Shown: positions 1 to 11,190, numbered from the stretch's first letter. The stretch is 28,865 nt of DNA from Gnetum montanum (GCA_015680685.1 MNCI01035036.1:1-28865); one strand, 5' to 3'. Notes: generated by a model from the letters alone, not told the origin. Numbers and translations: made by a program.

Positions 1-1335
1 CCATCAAAGATGAACAAATGATTAACAATGATGTATTCACTAAGCTCAACCATACAAATCATAAGTGTTCACAAGTGACCTTATCGTAATTCATGGACTA
101 GACTAGTAGAGTATCTATATAGTTAAACATGATCATGGGTTGTTGTTTTTCCAATTATACTCATGTGGCCCTTAGTGGGTATGATTAAGTATAAATGAGG
201 CATATGATTGATATTGTTTTGATCATGATTAAAATACTATTAAAATATTAAAGTGTAATCTAATTAATCTAAGTACAGGAAATAAAGTGTATTCTAACCT
301 AAGTGATAAACATCTAATCCCAACTTATTGTAGATATCTTGAACTAATGCTATCATTGAGGGGTTACCAAGTGTGCATTGTTGGTGTAACAAGTGACAAA
401 ATTGTTGGAACTACCAAACAATAATGTGTTTATAGTTCAAGTTGTTCATATGCATTCCACATACTTAATGTGCATTTTAGAAATAAAATATTAATTTAAA
501 CATATAAACATAAGTAATGGTGAAAATAAATTGCAAGTAGAAAAAAATATTAAACTAAGTCAAACTGCTACAATGAAAGTGAATTAATTTTAATTTTGTT
601 GCCATCATGAAATATTTCCAAGTGCAAGTTTGTTCAAATAAAAATTTTTCAATTAATTCAAGTTCACATTGTGTGTACTCGTTGACTATTCTAATTTCTA
701 CAAAAGAAACGACAAGAGTTTGACTACACTAATAATCAAAAAGTGTCTTTAGTGGGGTAGGTGGATGATATATATAGACTTCACCTCTTCCAAATACATT
801 ACATCTATAATATTATATGAAATCATATAATATCGTAGGTGTGATATCACACATGGTAAATTAATTGTTCATTAATCAATAATCCACCTACAGATCATGA
901 GACTAATTCTTCCTCATCCTAATACTTAAGGTATCAAGAAAGCTTATAGAATTTGTAACATCCTAGATTTTTTTTAATAAGTGTAGGTTTATTATAATTA
1001 TAAAAGTTATGACTAGTTGTCTCTTCATTTAATTAATGATGATGTAATACCTTGTCTTGCATCCCTAAGCTAAAACAGTGCTATGCCCAGAATTGTCTAA
1101 CAATCAATGAAATATAGCCACATGCATGACTAATCAATAAACATAATGGAAGAAAACATTGTAAAATAAAATCTCAAAACATGTCTATAATGCATACTTT
1201 GACAACCATAGATATAGATATATATATATATCCAAAAAAATACCAACATAGTAACCATATACATCACACACTATTCAAATGCATAACAAAACATATTCGA
1301 CATTTGTGCTATCACATATATACAATACTATTTTA
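1..1335. other. AT-rich sequence without recognisable gene
   Basis: No frame on either strand gives a recognisable or long translation. The stretch carries scattered poly-A/T and TA runs, including a short TA repeat near 1211-1230. If the LTR edge at 1345 is real, sequence running down from it would be the body of a minus-strand copia LTR. I could not find the matching second copy, so this remains a guess. Confidence 0.4.
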
Positions 1336-1371
1336 GGCTCTAACACCCCCGCCAAACCTCCATGCCCCCCT
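1336..1371 (-). other. Polypurine tract and LTR start signature of a minus-strand retroelement
   Basis: Read on the minus strand, a G-rich purine tract (1346-1371) ending in GGCGGGGG is followed directly by TGTTAGAGCC, where TGTTAGA-like starts are common for plant copia LTRs. Order and polarity match the copia gag relic at 2400-2860, which lies on the same strand and upstream of it. The two could be the head and tail of one deleted element. No second LTR copy was found. Confidence 0.35.
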
Positions 1372-2399
1372 CAAAATACATACAACACTATTAAGTCATC
1401 ATAAATTATATATATGTTGAATGACTATTCATACCAAAACCATAGAAAAAAGCATCCATCTCATAGGCTAGCATGTTCATAAATATACAAATATACATGA
1501 AAATCAAAGCACTATCATTCCCATCAATCCTTCTTTTCTTGAGTACTTCCAACTTCATTACTTGTAAAAGATATTAGTATAAAGTGAGTAAGAGGCCTTT
1601 ACCCCTCTCCTATTAGATGGTTGATAAGTATTATGTTGTAGGAGAGAAATGAGAAAAGGGATTATCTTGCATCAAGTGCTAGTCATCAAACATATCATGC
1701 ATCTTAAGTAGATAGCACAACATATCCACAACTATACAAATAAACACAACTCATAGTGACATGTGCATATGCATAATCCAATCAAACTTACATGGAAAAT
1801 CATGTCCAAGTAAGTTGTGCATAAACCATAACTTCAAACTATATCATGACATGAACTAGCAAGGGTATGCTACTAATCCCTAGTTCCTACTACTCCAAAC
1901 TGATATGTAATCCAACACAAACAAGTCATATCATGCACAAATATGACATGTGCAACCATAAACACAAATACATCCATCATCATAATAAATAATCACATAT
2001 CCAATACCAATCAAGAATAATAGGTGTGGCAACTAGCATAATTGTACTTAGTGTAATAAGATAAAGTTATCATAAGTACTCATAATCAAAAACCTGCAAG
2101 TCTTTTATGTGTTTTTTATTTATTCCAACCGATGTTAGGGCTTAGTACCTTATGTAATCCTACGATCACTAACCTTTTGAAGGGTTTTTCATATGGACTC
2201 TCATACATATGCCACATACCAACTATAGCGACTAACATACTATGCTCCCCAACTCCTAGGATGCAACTTGAGATAAGAACATCACTATTACATTAAATCA
2301 AGAGTCAATGCAATACTATAGGATGCCTCATTACCAATTTGTCCACACAACTCAATCTAGCTCTACTTGCTAATCGACCATAAGTAACTAATACTGCAT
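1372..2399. other. Non-coding AT-rich stretch
   Basis: I see no coherent translation and no strong repeat here. The stretch lies between a copia gag relic and a possible 3' polypurine tract on the same strand, where pol would be expected. Pol is absent or no longer recognisable, which would imply a large internal deletion if those two signals belong together. Confidence 0.35.
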
Positions 2400-2860
2400 G
2401 CAAAAATTAGTGTAGTGGGATCATCCCTCAATACCCCTTCTTCTATAAGTGTCATTTCATAGGTTGTGAGAGTACTTTAAAGTTCTTCATACATCAAGGT
2501 ATCAAAGTCTTTGATCTCCTCCATTATCACTATCTTCATTTTATATTTAGGATCAAGAGTTCTCATGAGCTTGTAAACAACTTTACTTTTGGAAAGGTCT
2601 TGAATAATCCCTCTAATGAAACTCATCAAGTTACATACCTAATCATAGAATTAATTATTTTTTTCATCCTTTCACATATTTAAATTTTCAAATTATTTTA
2701 ACCATAGAAAAGGCTTGGGTTACTTCACAACTTTTGTTCCTTCATATGTAGCCTTCAAAGTGTCCTAAAGTTTCTTGGTAGTTTTACAATGGCTTATACA
2801 ATTATACTTCTCTTGTGTGAGTGTTGAGTGTTAAACCTACTTTGTCTTATAAATAGATTC
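2400..2860 (-). pseudogene. gag: Ty1/copia Gag fragment (UBN2-type), broken
   Basis: One minus-strand frame gives a continuous match in style to the Gag core of plant copia elements. It begins with a segment ending TTKKL-stop-DTLKATYEGTKVVK, the typical 'W-x-TL-x-x-x-YEGT' region. It continues through VVYKLMRTLDPKYKMKI and ends with EEIKDFDTLMYEEL-stop-STLTTYEM, the usual 'ai-E-e-k-d-l-x-t-l-x-x-e-e-L-x-g-x-L-x-x-y-E' helix block. Gag forms the particle that packages element RNA. Several in-frame stops interrupt it, at positions where Trp, Gln or Arg codons would be usual, so it is not functional. No zinc knuckle or pol follows. Recognition is by motif memory; a profile search against UBN2 (PF14223) would settle it. 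Confidence 0.72.
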
Positions 2861-3593
2861 TTAAATATTCTAGGTACAAGTAAAATTAAGAATGGGTATT
2901 GTTAGAATATTTACTACAGCACTAATGTGTTCAGCAATATCTTTAGTTGCATCCTTCAAATCTTCATGGAGCATGATTGGGATTGTAACTCCACCTAATG
3001 TAAGGATGACTTGGAATAGAGTTGCATTCCCAAAAATCTATGTAATTTAGTCATCTCTTATTAGTTGTACTAAGATTCTACTAGTTCTTGTGTCCATGGA
3101 GACTTATGGCTTATCCATTATCACATTAAGTACTTGTTAAGAGTCTCCACATCTCTAGCTTATAACTTGTAATATCTCCTACAACTAACTCAAAGTTGGT
3201 CGATAATTAATGAAACCTATTTTTAATGAGCCACAATATCATATCTAAAATATTGCATCTATGATGTTGTATCTATAATTTCATAGCTCTACATACATCA
3301 ACATTGATGAGATGTAGCAAGTCCTAGTCACTCCTATAAATACCAACACTTGGTCACATCGAACGAAAAAACTTTCATTCCAACCTTAGGGAAACTCTTG
3401 CAGTTTGTTTTCATATTTTAAACTTAGCAATAAAGTGAATGCCTATAGTGTGGTGTTGAATAACTGAACAAACTCTTTATTTAAGTGGATTGTATTTGGG
3501 CATAGTTCATGAACAATAATAAAGATTGAGATTTTTTTCCACCATTGTAGCATCTACTTAGTTTCTTTATTTTACTTAACTAATTTTTTTACT
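2861..3593. other. Sequence upstream of the gag relic, nothing assigned
   Basis: If the gag relic belonged to a complete element, its leader, primer binding site and 5' LTR would lie here. I found no convincing TGGTATCAGAGC-like site and no sequence shared with the region below 1345. No coherent reading frame is visible. Confidence 0.35.
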
Positions 3594-3620
3594 TATGTAA
3601 CACCTAAAAAATTTGGTGTT
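3594..3620 (+). repeat. TGTAACACC-start palindrome, possible solo LTR edge
   Basis: TGTAACACC followed by an A-rich centre and AAATTTGGTGTT forms a 22-base near-palindrome (3598-3619) with AACACC/GGTGTT arms. Plant gypsy LTRs often start TGTAACACCC and then a matching GGTGTT, so this may be the left edge of a solo LTR. I could not define the other end. Confidence 0.25.
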
Positions 3621-4391
3621 GGAAAATTGAAATTATCAAAGCAAAATAGTTTGACTTTGAATCCCATAGGCCTCAAAAAAGAAATTTGAAGTACCCTAAA
3701 TGGTCAAGCAAATTGCTTAGGGACTTAAAAATATATAACAAACATATGTAACGAAAATGGAAAAATAAAAAACTATAACGTGTAGAACTTCAAAATAGAT
3801 CACAAGAACCCAATAAATAAGCATTAAATATGGATGAAACAAGAGCTGCAAAACTTTGTATGAATGCAAAAAAAAAGGAAACACCATATAAGTACAATTT
3901 TAGAAGATACAAATCAGAGGCTTCAAGGAAGCCCAAAATAAGCAAATATTCCTAGGAATCTATTGCAAGTGGCAGAGTGTGTCTTGCACTTGGGCTATAA
4001 TAGCTTTTCCCATGATTTGGACCTTCAAATGCTACTAGAAAGATCTGGTTCGGTTGAATAATGTATGTTGAAAATGGTTGAAAGGCTGTAAAAATTTGCA
4101 ACTCTGCTCCATTGTTTCTCTCTAGGGAATTTGATCTACCTAAAATATCCTAAAACTGTCTACAAATCTATCTTAAATAGGCTACGATCTACATCAATTA
4201 CAATTTCATATGCTTGTATGAGCATTACAAGTTGTGCATAACATAAATATGCCACTTATAAACTTGTACATTTGGCTTTTATGCAAAAAATGCTAGCATA
4301 TTTAACATTTTCACTACCGAAAATTCCAGCATGGGAGGCACTAGCATAAGAGACTTTTACTGCCTATGCAGCATATTTACATTTCAAGCCT
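3621..4391. other. Non-coding, possible LTR body
   Basis: No coherent reading frame. It could be the body of a solo LTR starting at 3594, but no terminal CA, polyadenylation block or target duplication could be fixed. Confidence 0.25.
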
Positions 4392-4511
4392 CTTATAAGC
4401 TAGCTTAAATGGGATTTATAGCTTATAAGCTAGCTTAAATGACATTTACATCTTATAAGCTAACTTAAGTGACATTTATAGCTTATAATCTAGCTCAAAT
4501 GACATTTACAG
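4392..4511. repeat. Tandem repeat, four 30-bp units
   Basis: Four head-to-tail units start at 4392, 4422, 4452 and 4482. Each reads CTTATAAGCTAGCTTAAATG followed by RRMATTTAYA-type sequence. Units 1 and 2 keep the perfect 10-base palindrome AAGCTAGCTT; units 3 and 4 differ from it by one or two bases. The same decamer forms the array at 16604-16972, so the two loci may share an origin. Confidence 0.85.
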
Positions 4512-5093
4512 TTTACATGCTCCAAATTTTATTTTACACATAAAATATTGTTGGAACTTTAGCTAAAACAAGACTATTAGATGGGATTTTTGATGGGAAA
4601 ATAAGAAATTGTTTCTACATTTTAATTCCCATCAATTACATTGTAAATTTGGCTATTAAGGCTTATCATGCAAATTTTGCAAATTTTCCTCGAGGTGTTT
4701 CATTAGCCTCTTTTTGTTGATGTTTTAAGAATTGACTCGAAAAACATCAACAATGACTGCAAAACACCATCACGGATGCATCACCAATGCTTCCCCTCTA
4801 CACTTGATTTTGTAGCTATTGAACCATGCCAAGGAGTGCTCACGATGGGGAGATAGGGTCACAACATGATGTTGAAAACTTGGGATGAGATAAAGGTTAT
4901 GTTGGTTATCAGGGAAACATTGTCAAGAGCAAGGATGGGCTTAACTAGGAATTCCAAATGTTGACGTCATGGCTATTGAAAAGGTAGTGACATGCTTACT
5001 GAATGAAGAAGTCTTCATGCTATGGAGTGCTAGTTACTTGATAATGCGAGGAGCAACTAATACTTTGTAACAAGGCTTCTTTGGCCATTTAAT
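4512..5093. other. Non-coding stretch
   Basis: No coherent translation on either strand and no clear repeat. Confidence 0.4.
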
Positions 5094-5123
5094 TCTCTCT
5101 CTCTCTTTTGAGAGAGAGAGAGA
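5094..5123. repeat. CT/GA inverted microsatellite
   Basis: A run of TC dinucleotides is followed, after TTTT, by a complementary run of GA dinucleotides. Together they form a perfect hairpin with a stem of about 13 bp. Confidence 0.85.
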
Positions 5124-6269
5124 TACTAACTTGCTTATCTAAAGGCTACATTGACCTTTTTTCTTCCTTGGCATTTTCTCCCCTCCCCTCCCTTTTTTTG
5201 GGAAGTAAAACCTTCACTGGGTTTTTTTACCAATACTAAACTTTGCTCTCTCACTAAATGAGATGTGTTACATTCAACAAACTAGATTTTTTCTTTCTTG
5301 CTAAATGAGATATGCTACATTTAGCAAACTTGAGCATGAAGCATGCTAGAGAAGATGTCACAAGGCCATGGTGAATGCATGTTGAACATAGGTTTTTAGT
5401 GTTAACAAGATATGGAAGGCTATAATTTGGCTACAGGAAGTGGTTATGTACATGCAATGACAAAAGTGATGTGAGGTAAGCAAAATTGGCAAGATCAAAC
5501 AAGTTAACTACATCTCATGCATTGAGGTTACGTGGTAACTCATTGTTGTGATGAGTCATACCTTTGCTATGGCTTCAAGCTTCATCCGACAAACACAACT
5601 TTAAGAAGACGATAAAACAAGTCAAAGATTACATGTGATCACAAAAATTTACATATAGCCACATGAGTCAACAAGAAAATATAGGCCATAATTGCTTACA
5701 ACTAGTAGATACAGGAGAGATCTATATTTTTTTATATAGATTTGTAGAAAGTTTGTAGTCTTTGAGATGCCAAATAGAAAGATAAGAAGTCATGCAGGCT
5801 TGCTTGTTGTAGGCTACAAAAGTTATCAACATCAGTCATTTATTCAAACCTACCAACAAAGACAAACAAAGGCCATGAGAAAACATGTTAATGTTAGATG
5901 TAATAAGGTCCATGTGGAGCTTTTAGTGTTTGCTTGTAGATGACATCTTGGGCAAGTTGGGGTTCAAGTGAGAAACTTTGTTTTGATGTTTTCTCCTCAC
6001 TATTATAGTTCATAATTGGGAATTTTGATCAAGGATTCTCTATGATGTTTCTGGCTTCAAGGTCAATGGTAATTAGGCCATTTCAAGGCATTAGGATTAT
6101 GCAGTTAAAGGGGCTCACATACTTTAGGTTTTCAAGGTTAACTTGGTCTAACAACATCATAAGAGGAGTTTACTTAAGCTCCAATGGCTAGTTGAATCAC
6201 TTCCACACCTCATTAGCTCAATCTTGCATGACCACATGAGCACATCAAGTGGCATCTACATGGTATAAT
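5124..6269. other. Non-coding, with a small direct repeat
   Basis: No coherent reading frame. A degenerate direct repeat of about 31 bases (CTAAATGAGATGTGTTACAT and CTAAATGAGATATGCTACAT as left ends) occupies 5253-5283 and 5301-5330. Confidence 0.4.
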
Positions 6270-6445
6270 TGCTAAACAATGTTAAAATAATGTAAAATAA
6301 GCTAAAGCATAGAAGCCTTAGGCTAAACAAGGCCAAAAACAAGGTCATAATAAGGTGAAACATGGCTTGACAAGGATAAAATAGGGTCAAAACGAGGTTA
6401 AAACAAGGTAAAACAAAATAAAAATATGGTAAACAAGGCCAAAAT
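6270..6445. repeat. Degenerate short tandem repeat rich in AAAACAAGG
   Basis: Many imperfect copies of AAACAAGGYMAAA-like words (for example AACAAGGCCAAA and AAACAAGGTAAAAC) occur with irregular spacing. The repeat creates a spurious open frame on the opposite strand, rich in Leu, Phe and Cys, which I do not call as a gene. Confidence 0.6.
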
Positions 6446-7080
6446 AGCATTAATTGATTAAATTTAATATTTTTTAGTTATTTTATAGTTAGAATAGGTA
6501 AAAATCTAATAAAATAGGCTTTAAATTGTCAAAATTAGCAAAAAAACTAACTATAAATTGTTCAGATTAGGAAAACAACATGCTATAAATTGTTAAATTA
6601 ATGGTTTTTCATGGTCAAACTAGTTTAGGAAAGCCAAGATTCCTATTTCCTAGTGTGTAGAGGCCATGATCAATTTCAAGTCCAGGTTCAATGTATTTAG
6701 CCAATTCTCCCATCACTTTTCTCACAAGTAGCATATGGCAAGAAAAATAAAGAATTCTTTTTGTTTTATTTTTATTTTTGGGCTGACTAAACTTAGCGTA
6801 AAAAGACTAGGGTAGAATGAGATTTTTTTTTTAATACTATCTTAACCTTCCTATTATTTAAAACTTTATACGCTAGCTTATACACTAGGCAACTTGCATA
6901 AACTTTCTAAGCTAGGCAACTTGCATAGGTGGGCCCAGCATTAAAGAGTTTGATATAATAAGCTATGTTTTAAGGCTAAATAAGCTAACTAAAAGCTTTT
7001 CATAAGCTACACATCATATTTGAGTTCAACTTGTACTTTTTTTTAATTTAAAGTTTCTTAATTAATTTAATTTAACAATT
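6446..7080. other. Non-coding, with a 16-bp direct repeat
   Basis: No coherent reading frame. CTAGGCAACTTGCATA is present exactly twice, at 6885-6900 and 6912-6927. Confidence 0.4.
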
Positions 7081-7128
7081 TTTTCTTTCTTTTTTCTTTC
7101 TTTTTTCTTTCTTTTTTCTTTCTTTTTT
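7081..7128. repeat. 11-bp minisatellite of CTTTCTTTTTT
   Basis: About four uninterrupted copies of a pyrimidine-only 11-mer (TTTTTTCTTTC). Confidence 0.9.
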
Positions 7129-8559
7129 GCATATGACATGAACATAGGAATTTCCATGGCATTGACACTTAGATTATGTCTCATAAAAGTTAAACTTTTG
7201 TGGTTTTTCTACACCTACTCTCTCAAGGGCATAGCAAGTAGGACTGTGAGTAGTTTGGAGAAGGCTTTTAGTGTGGTCATGGTCCCTTGGAAGGGGTTGG
7301 CATGGGCAGCAACCTAGGCACATGTACTAGACAATCAGGCTAGTCCTTCAAGTTTAAGTTCAAGGGTAGCTCCACATTGTCAACCAAAGAAAGCATGTGC
7401 AAAATCATGCACAATAGCACCACTCCCGACCCATAGAAGACATAGGCAACAGTAGCAACAATAAGAAGAAGTGCAAAGTCGAATTCATGATGGAGAAAAA
7501 TGGAAGCTACATAGAATTGGAGGTAACAATTGCTCTACTTCTCCACTAAAAACTAAATGCAAGAGAAGTGATTTTGAATAAGGTTGGTGTCACAACTTTT
7601 TTTATCACCAACATGGCACAAACCATCCAAATTACCTTGGACTCATTAATGGTGAAGAACTCCAAAAATGGTTCCTAGTTGGCTAGAACACACTTTACCA
7701 ATCCTTGTGATTATGTCCCACAGCCTTGGCATCTTTTTTACTTGACCAACATCCAATTGTCATGGCACCATGTGGCTGGACAAAAGCATCATAGTGCCAA
7801 ATCTTTTCATGTCAGTGTCATCACCAATGGATACAATAGAATTTAATGCATTTGAATCTACCTTTGATTACACTATGCAACCACAGCTATTGTTGATTTT
7901 TTTATGGGTATCTTTGATGATAAGCTAACATCTTTGGTTTTTAATATTCTATATTCTTAGTTTTTTTATGTGTTTTATTTTTCGTAAAAGGCTACCAAGT
8001 CATACGAAATAAAGCATTGACAATTAAAAAATGTGAAATGAAATGATGTAAAACAAGGCATTATTTGTAAAGAAAAATTGCACATAATGCAAAGAAACAA
8101 ACAGGACACAATGTACACATAAATAGGATAGAATGGAGGTCACAAATTCACATGTTTTAGGCCTTTCCAGGCCATGGCTTCATTAGTTTTAGAATTTAGT
8201 GGGTCATCAGTTCTAAGACTAGGCAAGCCATTGTGCTGCCATTTTTAGGCTTGGAGGGCCATGGTCCATACTTGCCTAGTAAGTATGGGATAACATCAAT
8301 AGACCATATAATGATAAAACCAAAAATGAAACATGACATAAGGTTGCAAATATAAACAAATGACCATTGACAAAAGAAGGGATAAGATGTTTATGATGCA
8401 TTTGTTGCCTAATCCCTGATAGATCAAGGGACTCCTTTTCTATGATCTTATGTTCACCATGCTTCTCATCTAATACAACAATTGGTATGTGTTCTCATTG
8501 GTTATTTAGTTTTTTAGGATTGAAAGCATTAGCATGACCATTGTTGTTGTTGTTAGTGT
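7129..8559. other. Non-coding or unrecognisable relic sequence
   Basis: Base composition between about 7250 and 7860 is somewhat less AT-rich and more like decayed coding sequence. No frame gives a family I can name, and I found no repeat boundary. Confidence 0.35.
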
Positions 8560-9127
8560 TGTTTTTGGCTCCAACCTGACTTTCGGGAGTTCCTCTTAAA
8601 ACTCCACCTCTAAACTTTGGTCGATATTGACATTGTTGACAGAAGGTAGCAACATGTTGTCCCCATAGGTAACAATTTTTCCACCCTCATATGACAAGTG
8701 AATCTCCTAATGTATTGAAGATGAAACTACCCAAAGCTTTGCTAGGCATGGCCTTCCCATGATTAAGTTGAAACTAGGTATTTCTTTGACTACTAGGAAG
8801 TTAGCGAATGTGGGAAACTATTCCTCAGCTATGAAATCTCGGGTGATAGAATCTTGAACTGCTACTCATGACTCATTTAATGACTTGAGTGTAGAAGTAA
8901 ATGTGCATTGGATGTTTTTAGTTTAAGTCTAGTTTGTTAACAACAAAACATGGTATCACGTTAGTTGCTACCTCATCTTCCACATGAATGTGATGAACCT
9001 TAAACTTGTCAACACATATGGTAATGAGGAGATCTACAAATAACACTTATCCATTTCACAGGTTGATCTTTACCTCACTATCACAAAAGTTAAGCATGGT
9101 TTGATGTCCATCTTTCCTAAGTGAAGC
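8560..9127 (-). pseudogene. Ty3/gypsy retropepsin fragment, broken
   Basis: The minus strand encodes ANFLVVKEIPSFNLIMGRP and, further on, VVSSSIH-stop-EIHLSYEGGKIVTYGD. This is the C-terminal signature of plant Ty3-type aspartic proteases: a 'DFLVVD-x-P-x-x-YN-x-IIGRP' strand, then '(A/V)-x-S-(S/T)-x-H-x-K-(M/L)-KF'. The protease matures Gag-Pol. The sequence upstream on this strand reads open to about 8950 with VEDEVATNVIPCFVVNKLDLN in another frame, and the catalytic Asp-Ser/Thr-Gly segment was not found. No polymerase follows, so this is an isolated scrap. It abuts the truncated copia leader at about 9157, an element-to-element junction. Clade assignment is not possible. Confidence 0.5.
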
Positions 9128-9156
9128 TTGCTCAATGATAGAGTGGATCGACTCTA

Positions 9157-9455
9157 TTTCAATGCACAAGTTTTGGAAAGAAAGAATGCTATGGAAAAAT
9201 ATCTCATACCTATCTTCAAAAGAAGCATCATTTTAATAATCACAAGAATTATCAACTTTACAGGCATCTTTTTCTACCTTTCTGTAAGTAAGGAAGGGAA
9301 TAAGATACTTACCTTGATAACAGATGTCATAAATGAATTGAGTGCACCAGTTTATGATGTATATTATGCTCCTTATCCAAATGTGTCCAATGTTGAGTAT
9401 CCCTTCCATGTTCACTCTTGAAGATTGATGTAGAGTACCAAGCTCTAATACCACT
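9157..9455 (-). other. Second copia leader after the 3' LTR (truncated tandem unit)
   Basis: From the LTR edge down to about 9157 this matches the leader at 14075-14375 closely, including the initiator-Met-type primer site TGGTATTAGAGCTTGG (minus strand, about 9438-9453) and an ATG followed by EGIL. The match stops at the shared word TATTTCAWTGCACAA, below which lies the gypsy protease fragment. A normal single element has host DNA, not a primer site, after its 3' LTR. Confidence 0.8.
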
Positions 9456-10422
9456 TTTGGATCATTGAATTTAGAAAGGGGGATGAATAAGTTCCCTAAA
9501 TTTTAATTCCTTGACATCAAGAGCACACTAAATTTGACATGGTTCTCCAACTTGGATAGCCTACTCTAGAGTGTTGTGTCACAACACTAGCCACTCAACC
9601 CCACAAGTTTCCATTAGGCTTTGAATGTGGTTTCTAGGCTTCCACAACCTTTACAATCTTGAGCTCCACTTTGGAGTGTTGTCCCACAACACTAACAACT
9701 CAATCCTATAGGATCCCAACAAGCTCAAGCAAGATCAACCCCACAAGGCAACAAGAGAGAACAATTGCAAGGGATAGATGCAACTTAGTTTGCTAATCCT
9801 TGTACGTTGAGGTACACCACACTTTATAATGAACAAATGATGATACAATGAAGAGAAACAGAGATTATAATGATAAAAAATGATTTTACAATGATTGTAC
9901 ACAAGCTAGAACATTTGCCAATGCATATGATCTCTTCTTATGGTTTCCATGTTTCTAGAACCATATTGGAACTCATGCAATGGCTAGGAAATGGTCACTA
10001 ATGGTCATGAAAGATGTCTTATTCATGCCTAAGACATCTTTTTGTATTTGCCTCTAATTCTAGGAAGATGTCTTTCTGAAATCTCCATTTTGGGAGATGT
10101 CTTTATCTAATGGAAGATGTCTTTCTGGAACTTACCTATATTCTATGAAGAAGTCTTTGCCTGTGGAAGATGTCTCTACCTGATGAAAGACATCTACTAT
10201 TTTTTCAAGATGTTTTTTCCTGTGTTCATTTCAATTCTACCAAGACATCTGGTATTTCCCAAAGATGTCTTTCTTCAACTTCCTTGTTTATCTTCATCAA
10301 CCTTTCACAATATTTCTTGTCTTGATATAAGTACTTGGCCTACAAGCATAATAATCATGTAGCCATAAAAACAACTTTTTTCTCCAATTTTCTAAACATT
10401 TTGACATACCAAAAGGTCCACA
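9456..10422 (-). repeat. Copia 3' LTR (copy A)
   Basis: The minus strand begins TGTGGACC immediately after the polypurine tract and ends ...GATCCAA next to the primer site, where copy B ends ...GATCCACA. It is 967 bases long against 1104 for copy B; part of the difference is a gap opposite about 14480-14590. The upstream half of U3 (10011-10285) is packed with AAGA-N2-TCTT decamers. The LTR would supply promoter and polyadenylation functions. Confidence 0.85.
10011..10285. promoter_or_regulatory. Cluster of AAGA-N2-TCTT dyads in LTR copy A
   Basis: AAGATGTCTT or its reverse complement AAGACATCTT recurs about ten times, exactly or with one or two changes. Examples start at 10011, 10031, 10065, 10114, 10167 and 10187. 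AAGA and TCTT are reverse complements, so each decamer is a dyad with a two-base spacer, as expected for a dimeric DNA-binding protein. A regulatory role is inferred only. Confidence 0.55.
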
Positions 10423-10510
10423 ATCTCTCCCATTTTGGTAATGTCCAAAACTTAAGAAAATGGGTTAGTCTAGTATGTAAAACACAATAGCTACTTCTCC
10501 CCCTTTTGGA
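10423..10510 (-). other. Copia polypurine tracts
   Basis: Minus strand: AAAATGGGAGAGAT (10423-10436) sits directly against the LTR start TGTGG. A second tract, AAAAGGGGGAGAA, lies about 60 bases upstream (near 10497-10509). In copia elements an RNase-H-resistant polypurine tract at this position primes plus-strand DNA, and the final AGAT-TGT arrangement is typical. Confidence 0.75.
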
Positions 10511-10639
10511 CATGACCAAGAAGGTGAGGTAAAACTCCCCCTAAATACATGCATAGAAAAAAGGTTTTTGGTGTTTTCTTTTGTTGTTTGTTTGTTTTTT
10601 TTTATTTGGAGTAAAAAAGAAAAGAATGAAAAGACTCAT

Positions 10640-11190
10640 ATGACAGGACAAATTCCTATCCTCATATCTTTGCATAGATATGCCAACTGATGTTCATCTA
10701 GAGGTTTGGTAAAGGCATTAGCTAGTTGACTCTCAATTCCAATGAATTCTAGCCTTACATGACCACGTTGTGTATGTTCCTATATGAAATGATGGTGAAT
10801 CTCAATATATTTGGTATGAGAATGTTGAATGTAATTCTTTCTCATGTTGATGATGCTCTTGTTATCACAATAAATAGGAGTTGAATATGCATTTACTCCT
10901 AAATCTTTGAGAGTTTCTTTCATCCAAAGAAATTAAGCACAACAACTCCTAGCAAAAATATATTCAACTTCTACTATTGAGAGAGCAGTAGAGGTTTTTT
11001 TCTTGGTTATCCAAGAGACAAGACTTCTTCCCAGGAAAAAACAATTACCACTAGTGCTATGGCAATCATTAGAACAACTTGCCCCATCTACATCTCAATA
11101 ACTAGCAAGATCAAGGAAGTAATCCTTTGGATACCAAAGGCCCTAGTTAGCTATACCTTTTAAGTAGTGAAAAATACATTTAATCACCTA
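10640..11190 (-). pseudogene. pol: Copia RNase H domain, broken by stops
   Basis: One minus-strand frame reads through the whole domain. It starts with FHYLKGIAN-stop-GLWYPK, then the first catalytic region Y-stop-DVDGAS (usual Y-S-D-A-D), STSGNCFFLGRSLVSW, the Glu-bearing segment SIVEVEY, the third-acid segment YCDNKSIINM, and HTKYIEIHHHF, ending LANAFTKPLDEHQLAYLC. The domain removes RNA from the RNA-DNA hybrid. The catalytic acids I can place are still present, but about five in-frame stops disable it. These fall at positions usually held by Arg, Gln, Trp or Ser codons. It directly continues the reverse transcriptase relic. Confidence 0.85.

Noticed and set aside
6256-6450. Open frame of 64 codons, Leu/Phe/Cys-rich
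   Set aside because: Product of a short degenerate AAAACAAGG-type repeat; no conserved features.
7250-7860. Possible decayed coding sequence with less AT-rich composition
   Set aside because: No frame on either strand gives a sustained or recognisable translation.
9260-9300. Splice-like GGTAAGTATC...TTACTTACAG on the minus strand in the copia leader, also in the other copy
   Set aside because: The two sites are only about 30 bases apart, too close for a plant intron, and the reading frame passes through without a break.
9128-9421. 97-codon plus-strand frame starting MLNDRVD
   Set aside because: Antisense to the copia leader and gag start, and it crosses the copia/gypsy junction, so it cannot be an ancestral gene.
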